From assembly GCA_021778755.1 (NCBI GenBank), contig JAJYBZ010000004.1, forward strand, positions 1 to 41,708: DNA of 41,708 nucleotides, given 5' to 3'. A program made the position numbers and the translations under genes. The stretch comes from a bacterium. Lineage in GTDB: Bacteria; Patescibacteriota; Saccharimonadia; Saccharimonadales; Saccharimonadaceae. The notes under the pieces were generated by a model. It was not told the DNA's origin. It ran no database searches and saw nothing but the letters and a program-made list of their open reading frames with translations. Every line of letters starts with the position of its first letter. Position 1 is the stretch's first letter. Positions 26,984 to 34,286 of the stretch are shown in pieces.

Positions 26984-27065
26984 GCAAATCAAATTAATTA
27001 ACGCTTATATCAGCCTATTATATATCTATATTTATCAGGGGGCTCCGGGACGACTAGAATAAGCC

Positions 27066-27299
27066 CTAGCGACAGACGACAACACTGGATAAGCTAGCAG
27101 CGCCAATAGGACGTCGTAAGGCTACGTGATTAAAATCTGTCACTTTGTCACGATCGAATCCAGCTTGGCTCCGTGCCTGACGTGCTTTTCGTGCCCGAAT
27201 AACCAACGACCGCTCATCGGGCGTTAGGCCCTGTACTCTACCAAGACCTCTTGTATCTTCATCTGTAATCTCGGCGAGTTCTATATTATATGCATCCAT
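27066..27299 (-). CDS. uncharacterised 77-aa protein
   Basis: Not recognised. Reads MDAYNIELAEITDEDTRGLG from ATG 27299, with a basic middle (RARKARQARSQAGFDR). Upstream is a run of TATATT/TATAGT-like hexamers 5-8 nt from the ATG. The stretch between it and the 2H gene (27300-27415) carries an open minus-strand frame without an ATG (IDEPLIQLIRSRNFGGVDDP), possibly a remnant. Confidence 0.5.
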   Translation of the reverse strand: MDAYNIELAEITDEDTRGLGRVQGLTPDERSLVIRARKARQARSQAGFDRDKVTDFNHVALRRPIGAASLSSVVVCR

Positions 27300-27415
27300 T
27301 AGTATATATAATATCACGTCTTTAATAGAATTTTAGGATCGTCAACGCCACCAAAATTTCTACTTCTAATAAGTTGAATAAGCGGCTCATCAATGGACCT
27401 CGAACAGTTTAGCCT

Positions 27416-27888
27416 CTATAATTTAACTGTTTTAAGTGTTTTTCGTTGCTTGATATTATTACCGGGGAACATGTCAACTAGAGTTATCTCGTCAAATAAA
27501 ATTTCATCGCTCTTATTGATTCGCTTATCGTGCCAGACAGTAGCGTGCGCGATATAGCCATCTTCGATATACCGTGGATCATCATATACTGCTCCGTTAT
27601 CTCTAAGAATGTTAATTAAACCCGTGTGTAGTTTGCGTAGGTCAGAATTCATGGCAAGCTTTGTTACGTGGACTTGGCCTAATGATCCGAAATAATCATC
27701 TTCATCGCCTATTGCCGTTACGGGATTATGGGTAGTCGCGAATTCTTCAAGTATCGTAATAAGTTCAGCCACTGTTTTATTTATTACGAAGTTAGAAGCA
27801 AGCGTAATGTGAGCGGCCACTCGGTCATCGGGAATTCAAATTCATCTTTTACAGGCTCTAGTAATTTAATGATGACGTATTTCTGCAT
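27416..27888 (-). pseudogene. 2H phosphoesterase (2-prime-5-prime RNA ligase-like) gene with a 1-nt frameshift
   Basis: From ATG 27888 (TATAAT 7 nt upstream) the frame reads MQKYVIIKLLEPVKDEFEFP then MTEWP, and closes. One frame over, from about 27812, it continues AHITLASNF..., with both 2H signatures: HITL and, later, HATV. Adding one base at 27811-27814 gives TEWPLHITLASNF, the expected family sequence, and restores a 157-residue protein. The downstream frame alone opens at GTG 27820. The 2H fold cleaves or joins 2-prime-5-prime and cyclic phosphodiesters. Confidence 0.65.
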
Positions 27889-27895
27889 ACGCGTC

Positions 27896-27901
27896 ATTAT
27901 A
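27896..27901 (-). promoter_or_regulatory. -10 box of the 2H phosphoesterase gene
   Basis: Consensus TATAAT on the minus strand, 7 nt before ATG 27888, supporting the upstream start of the frameshifted gene. Confidence 0.5.
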
Positions 27902-27965
27902 GCAGATAGGCCTAGGTACTAAACCCTGAGTTAGGCTCAAGCTGATAAGTCAGGTGCAGTCTTAT

Positions 27966-28379
27966 CTAACCGTGGATTACTAGACTAATGATTGCCACAA
28001 AAATAATAGCCCGATCTATAGCGGACGAGATTAGTACATTTACTAACCGAAAAATGCTTTAAGCACAGCAAATGGTTTAATAGTTGCATAGGTCTTCATA
28101 TCATCATCTTCGTTGAGCGCTCGCGGAACCGGCTGATTATTTATTTTTCCAATTCGATACAAGATATTGACCGACGGCCAATAGTAATAATGACGGTATA
28201 TTCAGTGGAGAGACTAGTAGTATTAGAAATAGCCAACCGCCCGATAATACACCGGTTAATAATGTTATGCCAACGCCTATAAGACCTAACGACCTAAGAA
28301 TAATACCAACAGTCCAGAGTTTGTTGCGCCTCGTTAAGGATCTATTCTGTTTATTCGATAAATTAGAGTTATAGCCCAT
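27966..28379 (-). pseudogene. three-helix membrane protein gene with two homopolymer frameshifts
   Basis: From ATG 28379 an 80-residue frame with two membrane helices stops at 28137-28139. Removing one base of the T5 run at 28144-28148 lets it read on: SNWKINNQPVPRALNEDDDM, then KTYATIKPFAVLKAF. Adding one base at the A5 run 28050-28054 continues FRLVNVLISSAIDRAIIFVA to a TAG at 27966, giving a third membrane helix. The reconstruction (about 137 residues) is smooth throughout. No family recognised. Confidence 0.5.
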
Positions 28380-28468
28380 TACATATAATATACATGAACT
28401 ATTTGATAACGGATATCATAAAGTCAGCTTTGTGCTGCTTAGTGATGAGTGCATGAAGCCGTAAACAC

Positions 28469-28768
28469 CTATCGGACGAGTTTAATGGCTCTGGATATAA
28501 ACTGCACAATAATAAACAGAACGGCAATTTCAACCGCATATTCTGCTAGTGTCCGAAAGTCGTACACGACAGTATGAACAATTTGCATAGGTATACTGGC
28601 TACCTGGAAACAGCTCGGTATATTCTGACACCTAAGTTCATTATGAGAAGTTATCGTTCGATCTAGAAAAAGCAGAATAACCGACGTAACCAGAAACATT
28701 GTCAAAGATATGGCAATTGTAACAACACTAAATCTAATCGGTCGCTTCAATAATTTAGAGAACTTCAT
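28469..28768 (-). CDS. small membrane protein
   Basis: 99 residues from ATG 28768 (TATAAT at 28778-28783, nine nt upstream; the open frame reaches 28792). Two membrane helices flank an extracytoplasmic loop with two cysteines (ELRCQNIPSC). Not recognised. Confidence 0.6.
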   Translation of the reverse strand: MKFSKLLKRPIRFSVVTIAISLTMFLVTSVILLFLDRTITSHNELRCQNIPSCFQVASIPMQIVHTVVYDFRTLAEYAVEIAVLFIIVQFISRAIKLVR

Positions 28769-28855
28769 ATTAAAGCTATTATACCAGAACAAAATAAACT
28801 GTATCTGTATGATCTATTCAGGTTTAAGCGTTTTGGTAGTTATTAGTCAATGGAT

Positions 28856-29134
28856 TTAGGATTTATTTGCAAGATTTTCATATAACTTTTTAAGTTGAGT
28901 ATTTATATTCCTATAATCATTTGCCTCAACGTAGTCCAAAGCCTTTTTGTATGCAGGGTTATGATCGTGTCGAAGTATATCTCTTTCAGGCCTTTTAGGT
29001 TCATCAAGTATATCCAAAAATAATGCCCTTAAACCTGCATGTACGGGTATGTGCACTAATGTTTTCCATTCTAATTCTTTACCGAATAGTTCCCGCCATT
29101 TATCTGTTAATCCTGGCTTATGTCTCTTGCCCAT
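28856..29134 (-). CDS. uncharacterised 92-aa basic protein
   Basis: Soluble and basic, with a tryptophan-rich start (MGKRHKPGLTDKWRELFGKE) and a helical C-terminus (YVEANDYRNINTQLKKLYEN). Not recognised. No clear ribosome site or -10 box beside the ATG. Confidence 0.6.
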   Translation of the reverse strand: MGKRHKPGLTDKWRELFGKELEWKTLVHIPVHAGLRALFLDILDEPKRPERDILRHDHNPAYKKALDYVEANDYRNINTQLKKLYENLANKS

Positions 29135-29213
29135 TCTATTTTTTCATTTTCCGAAATGCTATTGAAAAGTAACATCGAGCTCTGTATGCGAATCTCAGGA
29201 ATTTATCATAGCA

Positions 29214-29238
29214 AAAAGCCTCCAAAACGGAGACTTTT
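29214..29238 (-). terminator. intrinsic terminator of the G5-like gene
   Basis: On the minus strand aaaagtctcc, loop gtttt, ggaggctttt plus a further T: a 10-bp stem with one G-U pair, about 70 nt after the G5-like gene stop. The A-rich other side makes it potentially bidirectional. Confidence 0.7.
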
Positions 29239-29307
29239 CAATTGTGCTTATGCTTGGCAGCAATTAGTCTATGAACTTAGAACCGATTCATGACTGTCAT
29301 ACCGACA

Positions 29308-30033
29308 TCAATTATTAAAACAAACGCCATTTCCTTGATAATAAGTACAGGTTTGACTGGATTTTGTCGGAGAACTAACAGTAATCTTTGGTGCAGCCGG
29401 CACGGTATACTCTTTCAATGTGGGTGAAACGTATATAGGTGCTGCTCCCTGGTATGCTGTTCCTGTTGGCTGAGAATAGGTACTGCTAGGAAAATAGAAT
29501 GGAGTAACTACACTCCTAGCGCTTGTTCGTGCAGATGGTGGCACGCTAGCTAGACTAGTTACTGTTCCTTCGCCATTCTCGACGCAATAATCCTTGCTCT
29601 TATGGGTAAAACCAACTTTTTCATCTTTAAATTGGTTATCGGTAAAATAACTATAATTTCCGTTTGAACAGTACATATATTGATACTTGAGTGTACCGTT
29701 GGCGATAACTTCAGGTACCGGTGTTTTTGTTACAGTGGATGATACTTTTTCGCCTTCACCAGATGTTCCACCAAATAGTATATTAAAAAACGTCTTAGGA
29801 ACTCGGTATGTAACGCTGGTCTCTCCGTTCACCCCAGTTTGAACTGTTTTGAAATCATTTAACTCTACTGAAGTGTCTTTTGTAGCCTGTTTTACGTATT
29901 GGATAGGCTCATTTTTTGTAATATTACCAGAAAATATAGGCAATAAAGCCAGGACTAATAGTATAGGTATTAACCAAAGTAAACGGAGTCTAGTAAGCTT
30001 GGCAAAAATGTAATTGAATTTTCGCTTAGGCAT
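29308..30033 (-). CDS. exported G5-domain-like protein
   Basis: 241 residues from ATG 30033 (TATTGT box 6 nt upstream). A membrane helix (about 14-36) leads to an exported segment with DFKTVQTGVNGETSVTYRV, resembling a G5 domain, which binds surface polysaccharide in other bacteria. A Ser/Pro-rich region follows, ending SSQTCTYYQGNGVCFNN. That Cys-pair tail resembles the end of the reductase at 13518. Function unknown; a surface role is inference. Confidence 0.7.
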   Translation of the reverse strand: MPKRKFNYIFAKLTRLRLLWLIPILLVLALLPIFSGNITKNEPIQYVKQATKDTSVELNDFKTVQTGVNGETSVTYRVPKTFFNILFGGTSGEGEKVSSTVTKTPVPEVIANGTLKYQYMYCSNGNYSYFTDNQFKDEKVGFTHKSKDYCVENGEGTVTSLASVPPSARTSARSVVTPFYFPSSTYSQPTGTAYQGAAPIYVSPTLKEYTVPAAPKITVSSPTKSSQTCTYYQGNGVCFNN

Positions 30034-30039
30034 AACTGT

Positions 30040-30045
30040 ACAATA
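30040..30045 (-). promoter_or_regulatory. -10 box of the G5-like gene
   Basis: TATTGT on the minus strand, 6 nt before ATG 30033. Confidence 0.35.
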
Positions 30046-30097
30046 CCACATTATTACTACAAAGCATGCTTGATACTGCTGTAGAAATCTTGAAGAA

Positions 30098-30675
30098 TTA
30101 ATGATTCAAAAGTCGACTTTTTCTGAATCAAACTCTTCACTTGTGATTGCTCCGGAATCTTTAAGTTGCTGTAACTTCAATATCTCATCCGCTACTCCAA
30201 CCTGTATAGTTGGCTGTGAAAGGCCAAATGCGCCATGTTCTCTTGTTATACCTTCTTCGATTAGTTGCTTTATTTGATCAGGTTCATTAATTGATTTGAA
30301 CTGTACATTTACATTGCTATTATTTGCCTGCACCATTATTGTCCCGTAGCCAAGTAATTTGCCTAGTATACTTACATCGGTGTCTACGGAGCTGATATTA
30401 TCATACGGTAATTAAACTCGATTAATATTTAACCATCCGGACTTATACTCAATACCATGCTCTTTAATAGTCATTGAGTTATACAGGAGCTTAAGCGTTG
30501 ATGGTATTGTAGCAATAATCGCTATAATAATAACTCCGCCAAAGGCTGAAGTGTTTACAAATAGCAAGCATACGATCACCCAAAATACGATAAACATTAC
30601 ATATCTAGCGGTATTTGTTTTAAATTCTTGTGGCGCAATTTCTTCAGTTAGATTATCGATTTGTTTTTTATCCAT
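30098..30675 (-). pseudogene. bacterial PH-domain plus SHOCT protein, broken by TAA and a frameshift
   Basis: From ATG 30675: two membrane helices, then IEYKSGWLNINRV, TAA at 30412-30414, and in the same frame LPYDNISSVDTDVSILGKLL and GYGTIMVQ, i.e. the two halves of one PH-like (bPH_2) domain. The frame goes on to a SHOCT motif (LKLQQLKDSGAITSEEFDSE) and ends early; adding one base at the T5 run 30118-30122 gives EKSRLLNH and a stop at 30098, the usual SHOCT ending. Two lesions in one gene suggest decay. The second half could also start at ATG 30336, but no ribosome site is evident. Confidence 0.65.
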
Positions 30676-30761
30676 ATAAAAGCAATTGAAGCATCTATTA
30701 ATAATTACCACAAGTGGAAATAGCCATTAGTCGATGCACTCCGCAGCTCTGCTATAAATAG

Positions 30762-31199
30762 TTAGCTTAGATTTTCATATGTCTCAATAATTTTGATCAT
30801 TTTTTCAAGTATACTTTTGTCGTAATCCCACCAGATTATATTAATAAAATCATTTTTATTGAGCCATCTAAAGCTAATATGTTCCTCGTTTAGCACAATT
30901 GGCTCTTCGTTAATCTTTACGCCAAAACAATGTTCAATATATTTCTTAGAAGTTATGTGGTCGGTATATTCAATTGCGTGCTTTAGGCTCATAATATTGC
31001 ACGACTCGATCCCAATCTCTTCCTTAACTTCTCGCAGAGCTGCCTCTTCAAATGATCCGTCATACCCCTCGACGCCGCCAGTAATTACATAGTCAGCAAC
31101 GTTTCTGTTTGGCTCGGGAGTTGGCTTTAGTGCTAACAATTCTAATGAATTATTCCTGACTCTATAGACGATTACGAAGACTTTATCGCTAGGTTTCAT
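30762..31199 (-). CDS. NUDIX hydrolase
   Basis: 145 residues. The Nudix box reads GGVEGYDGSFEEAALREVKE with EIG following: the REVKEEIG core is intact (56-63), but spacing before it is one residue longer than consensus and the first box Glu is replaced. Nudix enzymes hydrolyse nucleoside diphosphates linked to another group; substrate not inferable. Begins MKPSDKVFVIVYR. A TATAGT box 6 nt before the ATG predicts a leaderless mRNA. Confidence 0.88.
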   Translation of the reverse strand: MKPSDKVFVIVYRVRNNSLELLALKPTPEPNRNVADYVITGGVEGYDGSFEEAALREVKEEIGIESCNIMSLKHAIEYTDHITSKKYIEHCFGVKINEEPIVLNEEHISFRWLNKNDFINIIWWDYDKSILEKMIKIIETYENLS

Positions 31200-31205
31200 A
31201 ATTAT

Positions 31206-31211
31206 ACTATA
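31206..31211 (-). promoter_or_regulatory. -10 box of the NUDIX gene
   Basis: TATAGT on the minus strand, 6 nt before ATG 31199. Confidence 0.4.
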
Positions 31212-31250
31212 ACAAAAATAATAGACTTCGTAATGAAGCCTGTTAGGGCA

Positions 31251-31277
31251 TAGCTTATTAGCAGGGGCACGTGGAAT
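31251..31277 (-). repeat. copy of the tRNA-Trp 3-prime end (att-like)
   Basis: gcaggggcacgtggaat at 31261-31277 is identical to 31520-31536, the last part of the tRNA-Trp gene, about 260 bp away. The 10 nt before it (tagcttatta) are shared with the next copy at 31318. Confidence 0.7.
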
Positions 31278-31302
31278 ATCTAGATATAACTACGTCACAC
31301 CA

Positions 31303-31327
31303 AAATAAGCTAAGAGGTAGCTTATTT
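31303..31327. terminator. 10-bp hairpin, terminator-like in both directions
   Basis: aaataagcta (31303-31312), loop agagg, tagcttattt (31318-31327). Perfect stem between the two tRNA-end copies. Confidence 0.45.
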
Positions 31328-31340
31328 GCAGGGGCGCGTG
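31318..31340 (-). repeat. second, degenerate copy of the tRNA-Trp end
   Basis: tagcttattt followed by gcaggggcgcgtg (31328-31340), one mismatch to the tRNA sequence over 13 nt. Confidence 0.6.
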
Positions 31341-31387
31341 TCCGACGCTTCGATGTTATAGCTACTCTAGTTATCACATCGGCTAGA

Positions 31388-31468
31388 TACTGTACAAATC
31401 ATTAGATTTGACAGTATGCGAACTCACGATCTACGACGGCTTCGCCGTCAGATTGAGGTTCGGTTCGC
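31388..31468. other. structured hairpin array downstream of tRNA-Trp
   Basis: Three inverted repeats: tactgt/acagta (31388-31393, 31411-31416), gcgaac/gttcgc (31418-31423, 31463-31468) and, inside the latter, gacggc ttc gccgtc (31435-31449). A similar arrangement follows tRNA-Tyr at 38897-38994. Confidence 0.4.
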
Positions 31469-31477
31469 GTGGCCAAG

Positions 31478-31519
31478 CAAATTAAATAGACTGACGTTCA
31501 CATCAGTCTATTTAATTTG
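31478..31519 (-). terminator. terminator of tRNA-Trp
   Basis: A 17-bp perfect A/T-rich stem (31478-31494 with 31503-31519) with an 8-nt loop, starting within the CCA end of tRNA-Trp on the minus strand and ending in tttaattt. Confidence 0.65.
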
Positions 31520-31592
31520 GCAGGGGCACGTGGAATCGAACCACGATCTTAGGTTTTGGAGACCCATATACTAACCGTTGTACTATGCCCCT
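31518..31592 (-). tRNA. tRNA-Trp(CCA)
   Basis: Cloverleaf on the minus strand: acceptor aggggca/tgcccct, anticodon loop with CCA, T-arm gtggttcgattccac, genome-encoded 3-prime CCA (75 nt). The gap 31200-31833 otherwise holds only the repeats, hairpins and a promoter described separately. Confidence 0.93.
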
Positions 31593-31730
31593 ATAGCTAC
31601 AATATTGTACCAGATACGGTCTTATCTATAAAGTATCCATCGTGCGTTACAGTTGCTATGGCTTTTTTGTACAAAAAATGGTCAAAAATTGTGACTTTGC
31701 GCACATCTTAAATTTTGCCAATTCAAAGTG

Positions 31731-31759
31731 TTGTAAAAGCATAAGCGTGTGTCTATAAT
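31731..31759 (+). promoter_or_regulatory. promoter of the glucan operon
   Basis: TTGTAA (31731-31736), 17-bp spacer, TATAAT (31754-31759). The leader to ATG 31834 would be about 68 nt and contains AAAGGAGAG, which is not placed near any in-frame start. Confidence 0.55.
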
Positions 31760-31821
31760 TGGGGATGAAAACATGTGAAAATTAAAAAGGAGAGCCGGCT
31801 AACCCTGATTGGGCTATTCGT

Positions 31822-31827
31822 TACTAT
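31822..31827 (+). promoter_or_regulatory. possible second -10 box of the glucan operon
   Basis: TACTAT ending 6 nt before ATG 31834; would give a leaderless form of the mRNA. Confidence 0.35.
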
Positions 31828-31833
31828 GCTTGT

Positions 31834-33060
31834 ATGAACATACTGATGCTCGGGTGGGAGCTACCTCCACACAATAGCGGCGGCCTTGGAGTGGCCTGCT
31901 ACCATATGTCGAAGGCCTTAGCTTTGCAAGGTGCAAAGATTGACTTCGTGGTACCGTACAGCGCCGAGCATCCTCAGATTGACTTTATGAAAATTCATAG
32001 CGCCACGACCCTTACACCGTTAGAGCGTTACGGATTGGGCGCCTATGACAGTAAGACTGTTATTAACTCTAGCTTATCCAAGGCCGACGCGGACGATCTA
32101 AAGGATATGCGCGGGGTTCAGAAGCGTTATGTCCAGTTTGTCGAAAACCTAGTCAGCCTATCACCTGCCCCTGACGCTATTCACGCCCATGACTGGTTAA
32201 CGATGGAAGCTGGCATGCGCGCCAAAGAACTGACCGACGCACCGCTAATTGTTCATGTCCACGCTACCGAGTTCGATCGGTCTGGTTCAGAACGTGGTAA
32301 CCCATTAGTGCACGAAATTGAATATCAGGGGTTGATGATGGCCGATCGTATCATTGCGGTCAGCAACATTACTAAAAGCATCATCATGCACAAATATGGC
32401 ATCGCTGCCGACAAGATTGAGGTTGTTCATAACGCCATCGACGTAGCTGACTTTGACGACGGCTATCAATACGATGTCCGCACCTACAAGTACCTGGAGG
32501 CGCTAAAGAGCGAAGGCTATACTATCGTTTCAACCATTACGCGCTTCACGATTCAAAAGGGCCTGATGCACTTCATGAAGGCCTCTGCCCTGGCCTGCAG
32601 TAAATACGACAAACTCGCCTTTTTATTAGCCGGTGACGGTGAACAGCGCGATGAACTAATCGCAATCGCGGCCGATTTAGGAATAGCCGACAAAGTCTTC
32701 TTTACAGGATTTGTACGTGGCAAGCAATGGCGCGACGCTTATAGTGTATCTGATGTTTTCGTCATGAGCTCCGTCAGTGAACCGTTTGGCTTGACAGCGC
32801 TAGAGGCTGCCCACCATGACAATGCCCTAATTATCACCAAACAGTCCGGTGTTGGTGAAGTCTTACACAGCATTTTCCGTTATGACTTCTGGGACGTCGA
32901 GAAGTTAGCTGACCAAATCGTTGGAATTGCGACGTCTAATGCTCTAAAGGAATCGTTAACTAATGACGTCCATAACGAATATGATCGCATTTCATGGCAT
33001 GATGTTGCAACGAAATGTCTGGATATTTACCACACAACACAGAGAGGCGTATTAGTATGA
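31834..33060 (+). CDS. GT4-family glycosyltransferase, glycogen-synthase-like
   Basis: 408 residues with the GT-B fold: N-terminal MNILMLGWELPPHNSGGLGV (the GGLG loop of glycogen synthases and related enzymes), central HDWLTMEAG and the nucleotide-sugar site SEPFGLTALEAA. Likely extends an alpha-glucan from ADP- or UDP-glucose, supported by the GH57 and GH15 genes overlapping behind it (ATGA coupling). No signal peptide, so cytoplasmic. A trehalose or other GT4 role is possible. Confidence 0.88.
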   Translation: MNILMLGWELPPHNSGGLGVACYHMSKALALQGAKIDFVVPYSAEHPQIDFMKIHSATTLTPLERYGLGAYDSKTVINSSLSKADADDLKDMRGVQKRYVQFVENLVSLSPAPDAIHAHDWLTMEAGMRAKELTDAPLIVHVHATEFDRSGSERGNPLVHEIEYQGLMMADRIIAVSNITKSIIMHKYGIAADKIEVVHNAIDVADFDDGYQYDVRTYKYLEALKSEGYTIVSTITRFTIQKGLMHFMKASALACSKYDKLAFLLAGDGEQRDELIAIAADLGIADKVFFTGFVRGKQWRDAYSVSDVFVMSSVSEPFGLTALEAAHHDNALIITKQSGVGEVLHSIFRYDFWDVEKLADQIVGIATSNALKESLTNDVHNEYDRISWHDVATKCLDIYHTTQRGVLV

Positions 33061-34286
33061 GCAAACGTGGCATAGTCCTGTACCTACACGTTCATCAGCC
33101 ATACCGGGTACGTCAATATAGCGTCTTTGATACCGCTGCGGCGCATGATTACTTTAACGACCCTAATATCGACACTGATCGTAATAACGAAAAAGTCCTT
33201 CGTAAAGTGGCCGATAAATCATATCGACCAATGAACGCCCTATTAGAAAAACTATTGGCTAAATATCCTGAATTCAAAGTTTCACTCAGTATTACCGGTA
33301 CTTTCATCGAACAGGCCGAGCAGTGGGCGCCAGATGTTATCGAGAGTTTCAAGCGTCTGGTTGCTACTGGACGGGTCGAAATCGTATCCGAAACTTATTA
33401 CCATTCACTGGCCTTTTTCTATAGCCGCAGCGAGTTTGAACGTCAAGTTGAGGCTCACCGCTCAAAAATTCGCGAATTATTCGGCGTCGAGACGAGTGTT
33501 TTTCGTAACACCGAGCTAGCTTATAATAACGATTTAGCGAAATGGGCCGAGGATTACGGGTTTAAGGGCATCCTAGCCGAGGGTTGGGATCCAATTCTAG
33601 AGTGGCGTAGTTCTAATACAATTTATCGACCAATTGGTACGCAAAACATCAGTCTACTGATGAAGAACTATCACTTAAGCGACGACTTGGCATTTCGATT
33701 CAGCGACAAGAACTGGTCAGAGTGGCCATTAACCGCTGATAAATATAATGCGTGGACAAGTGCCGCAACGGCCGACCAACCGCTACTCAATTTATTTATG
33801 GATTATGAGACCTTTGGCGAACATCAATGGGCCGATACTGGTATCTTCGATTTCTTTGAGAACTTTGTGGGCGATTGGTCACAAAATTCAGACAACACTT
33901 TCTATACAGTATCTGAAGCAATTGCCGCCGTGCCGCCAGTAGCTGAAATTAGTATGCCGCAAACCGTCACCTGGGCTGACTCAGAGCGTGATTTGACGGC
34001 CTGGCTAGGTAATAGCATGCAGCAGGAGGCCTTGCGTCATATCTATGCCTTAGAGGACGATGTTATGCGTACCGGTGATCTAGAATTAATCGCGGACTGG
34101 CGCAAACTACAGACATCCGACCATGTCTACTATATGTGCACCAAATGGTTCACCGATGGTGATGTCCACGCTTACTTTAGCCCTTACGATTCACCGTATG
34201 ACGCTTTCTTGTACTTTATTAATGCCGTACGCGATATCCGGTGGCGACTACATCACTATCATGGTACTGGAAGCTTGAATGGCTAG
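33057..34286 (+). CDS. glycoside hydrolase family 57 (alpha-amylase/glucanotransferase type)
   Basis: 409 residues. ATG 33057 overlaps the upstream stop (ATGA); an earlier in-frame start at 33015 is unlikely. GH57 signatures: HQP (13-15), nucleophile Glu in RNTELAY (E153) and general acid Asp in FMDYETFGEHQW (D249). Splits or rearranges alpha-1,4 glucans. Cytoplasmic. Overlaps the GH15 gene by 8 nt. Confidence 0.92.
   Translation: MSKRGIVLYLHVHQPYRVRQYSVFDTAAAHDYFNDPNIDTDRNNEKVLRKVADKSYRPMNALLEKLLAKYPEFKVSLSITGTFIEQAEQWAPDVIESFKRLVATGRVEIVSETYYHSLAFFYSRSEFERQVEAHRSKIRELFGVETSVFRNTELAYNNDLAKWAEDYGFKGILAEGWDPILEWRSSNTIYRPIGTQNISLLMKNYHLSDDLAFRFSDKNWSEWPLTADKYNAWTSAATADQPLLNLFMDYETFGEHQWADTGIFDFFENFVGDWSQNSDNTFYTVSEAIAAVPPVAEISMPQTVTWADSERDLTAWLGNSMQQEALRHIYALEDDVMRTGDLELIADWRKLQTSDHVYYMCTKWFTDGDVHAYFSPYDSPYDAFLYFINAVRDIRWRLHHYHGTGSLNG

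Noticed and set aside
30412-30414. TAA recoded as sense, given two in-frame TAA codons
   Set aside because: TAA terminates many intact genes here (e.g. at 13434, 21288), so general reassignment is excluded.
31441-31592. CRISPR array or leader from the repeated hairpins near tRNA-Trp
   Set aside because: Repeats are tRNA-derived and hairpins differ in sequence; no regular repeat-spacer pattern.
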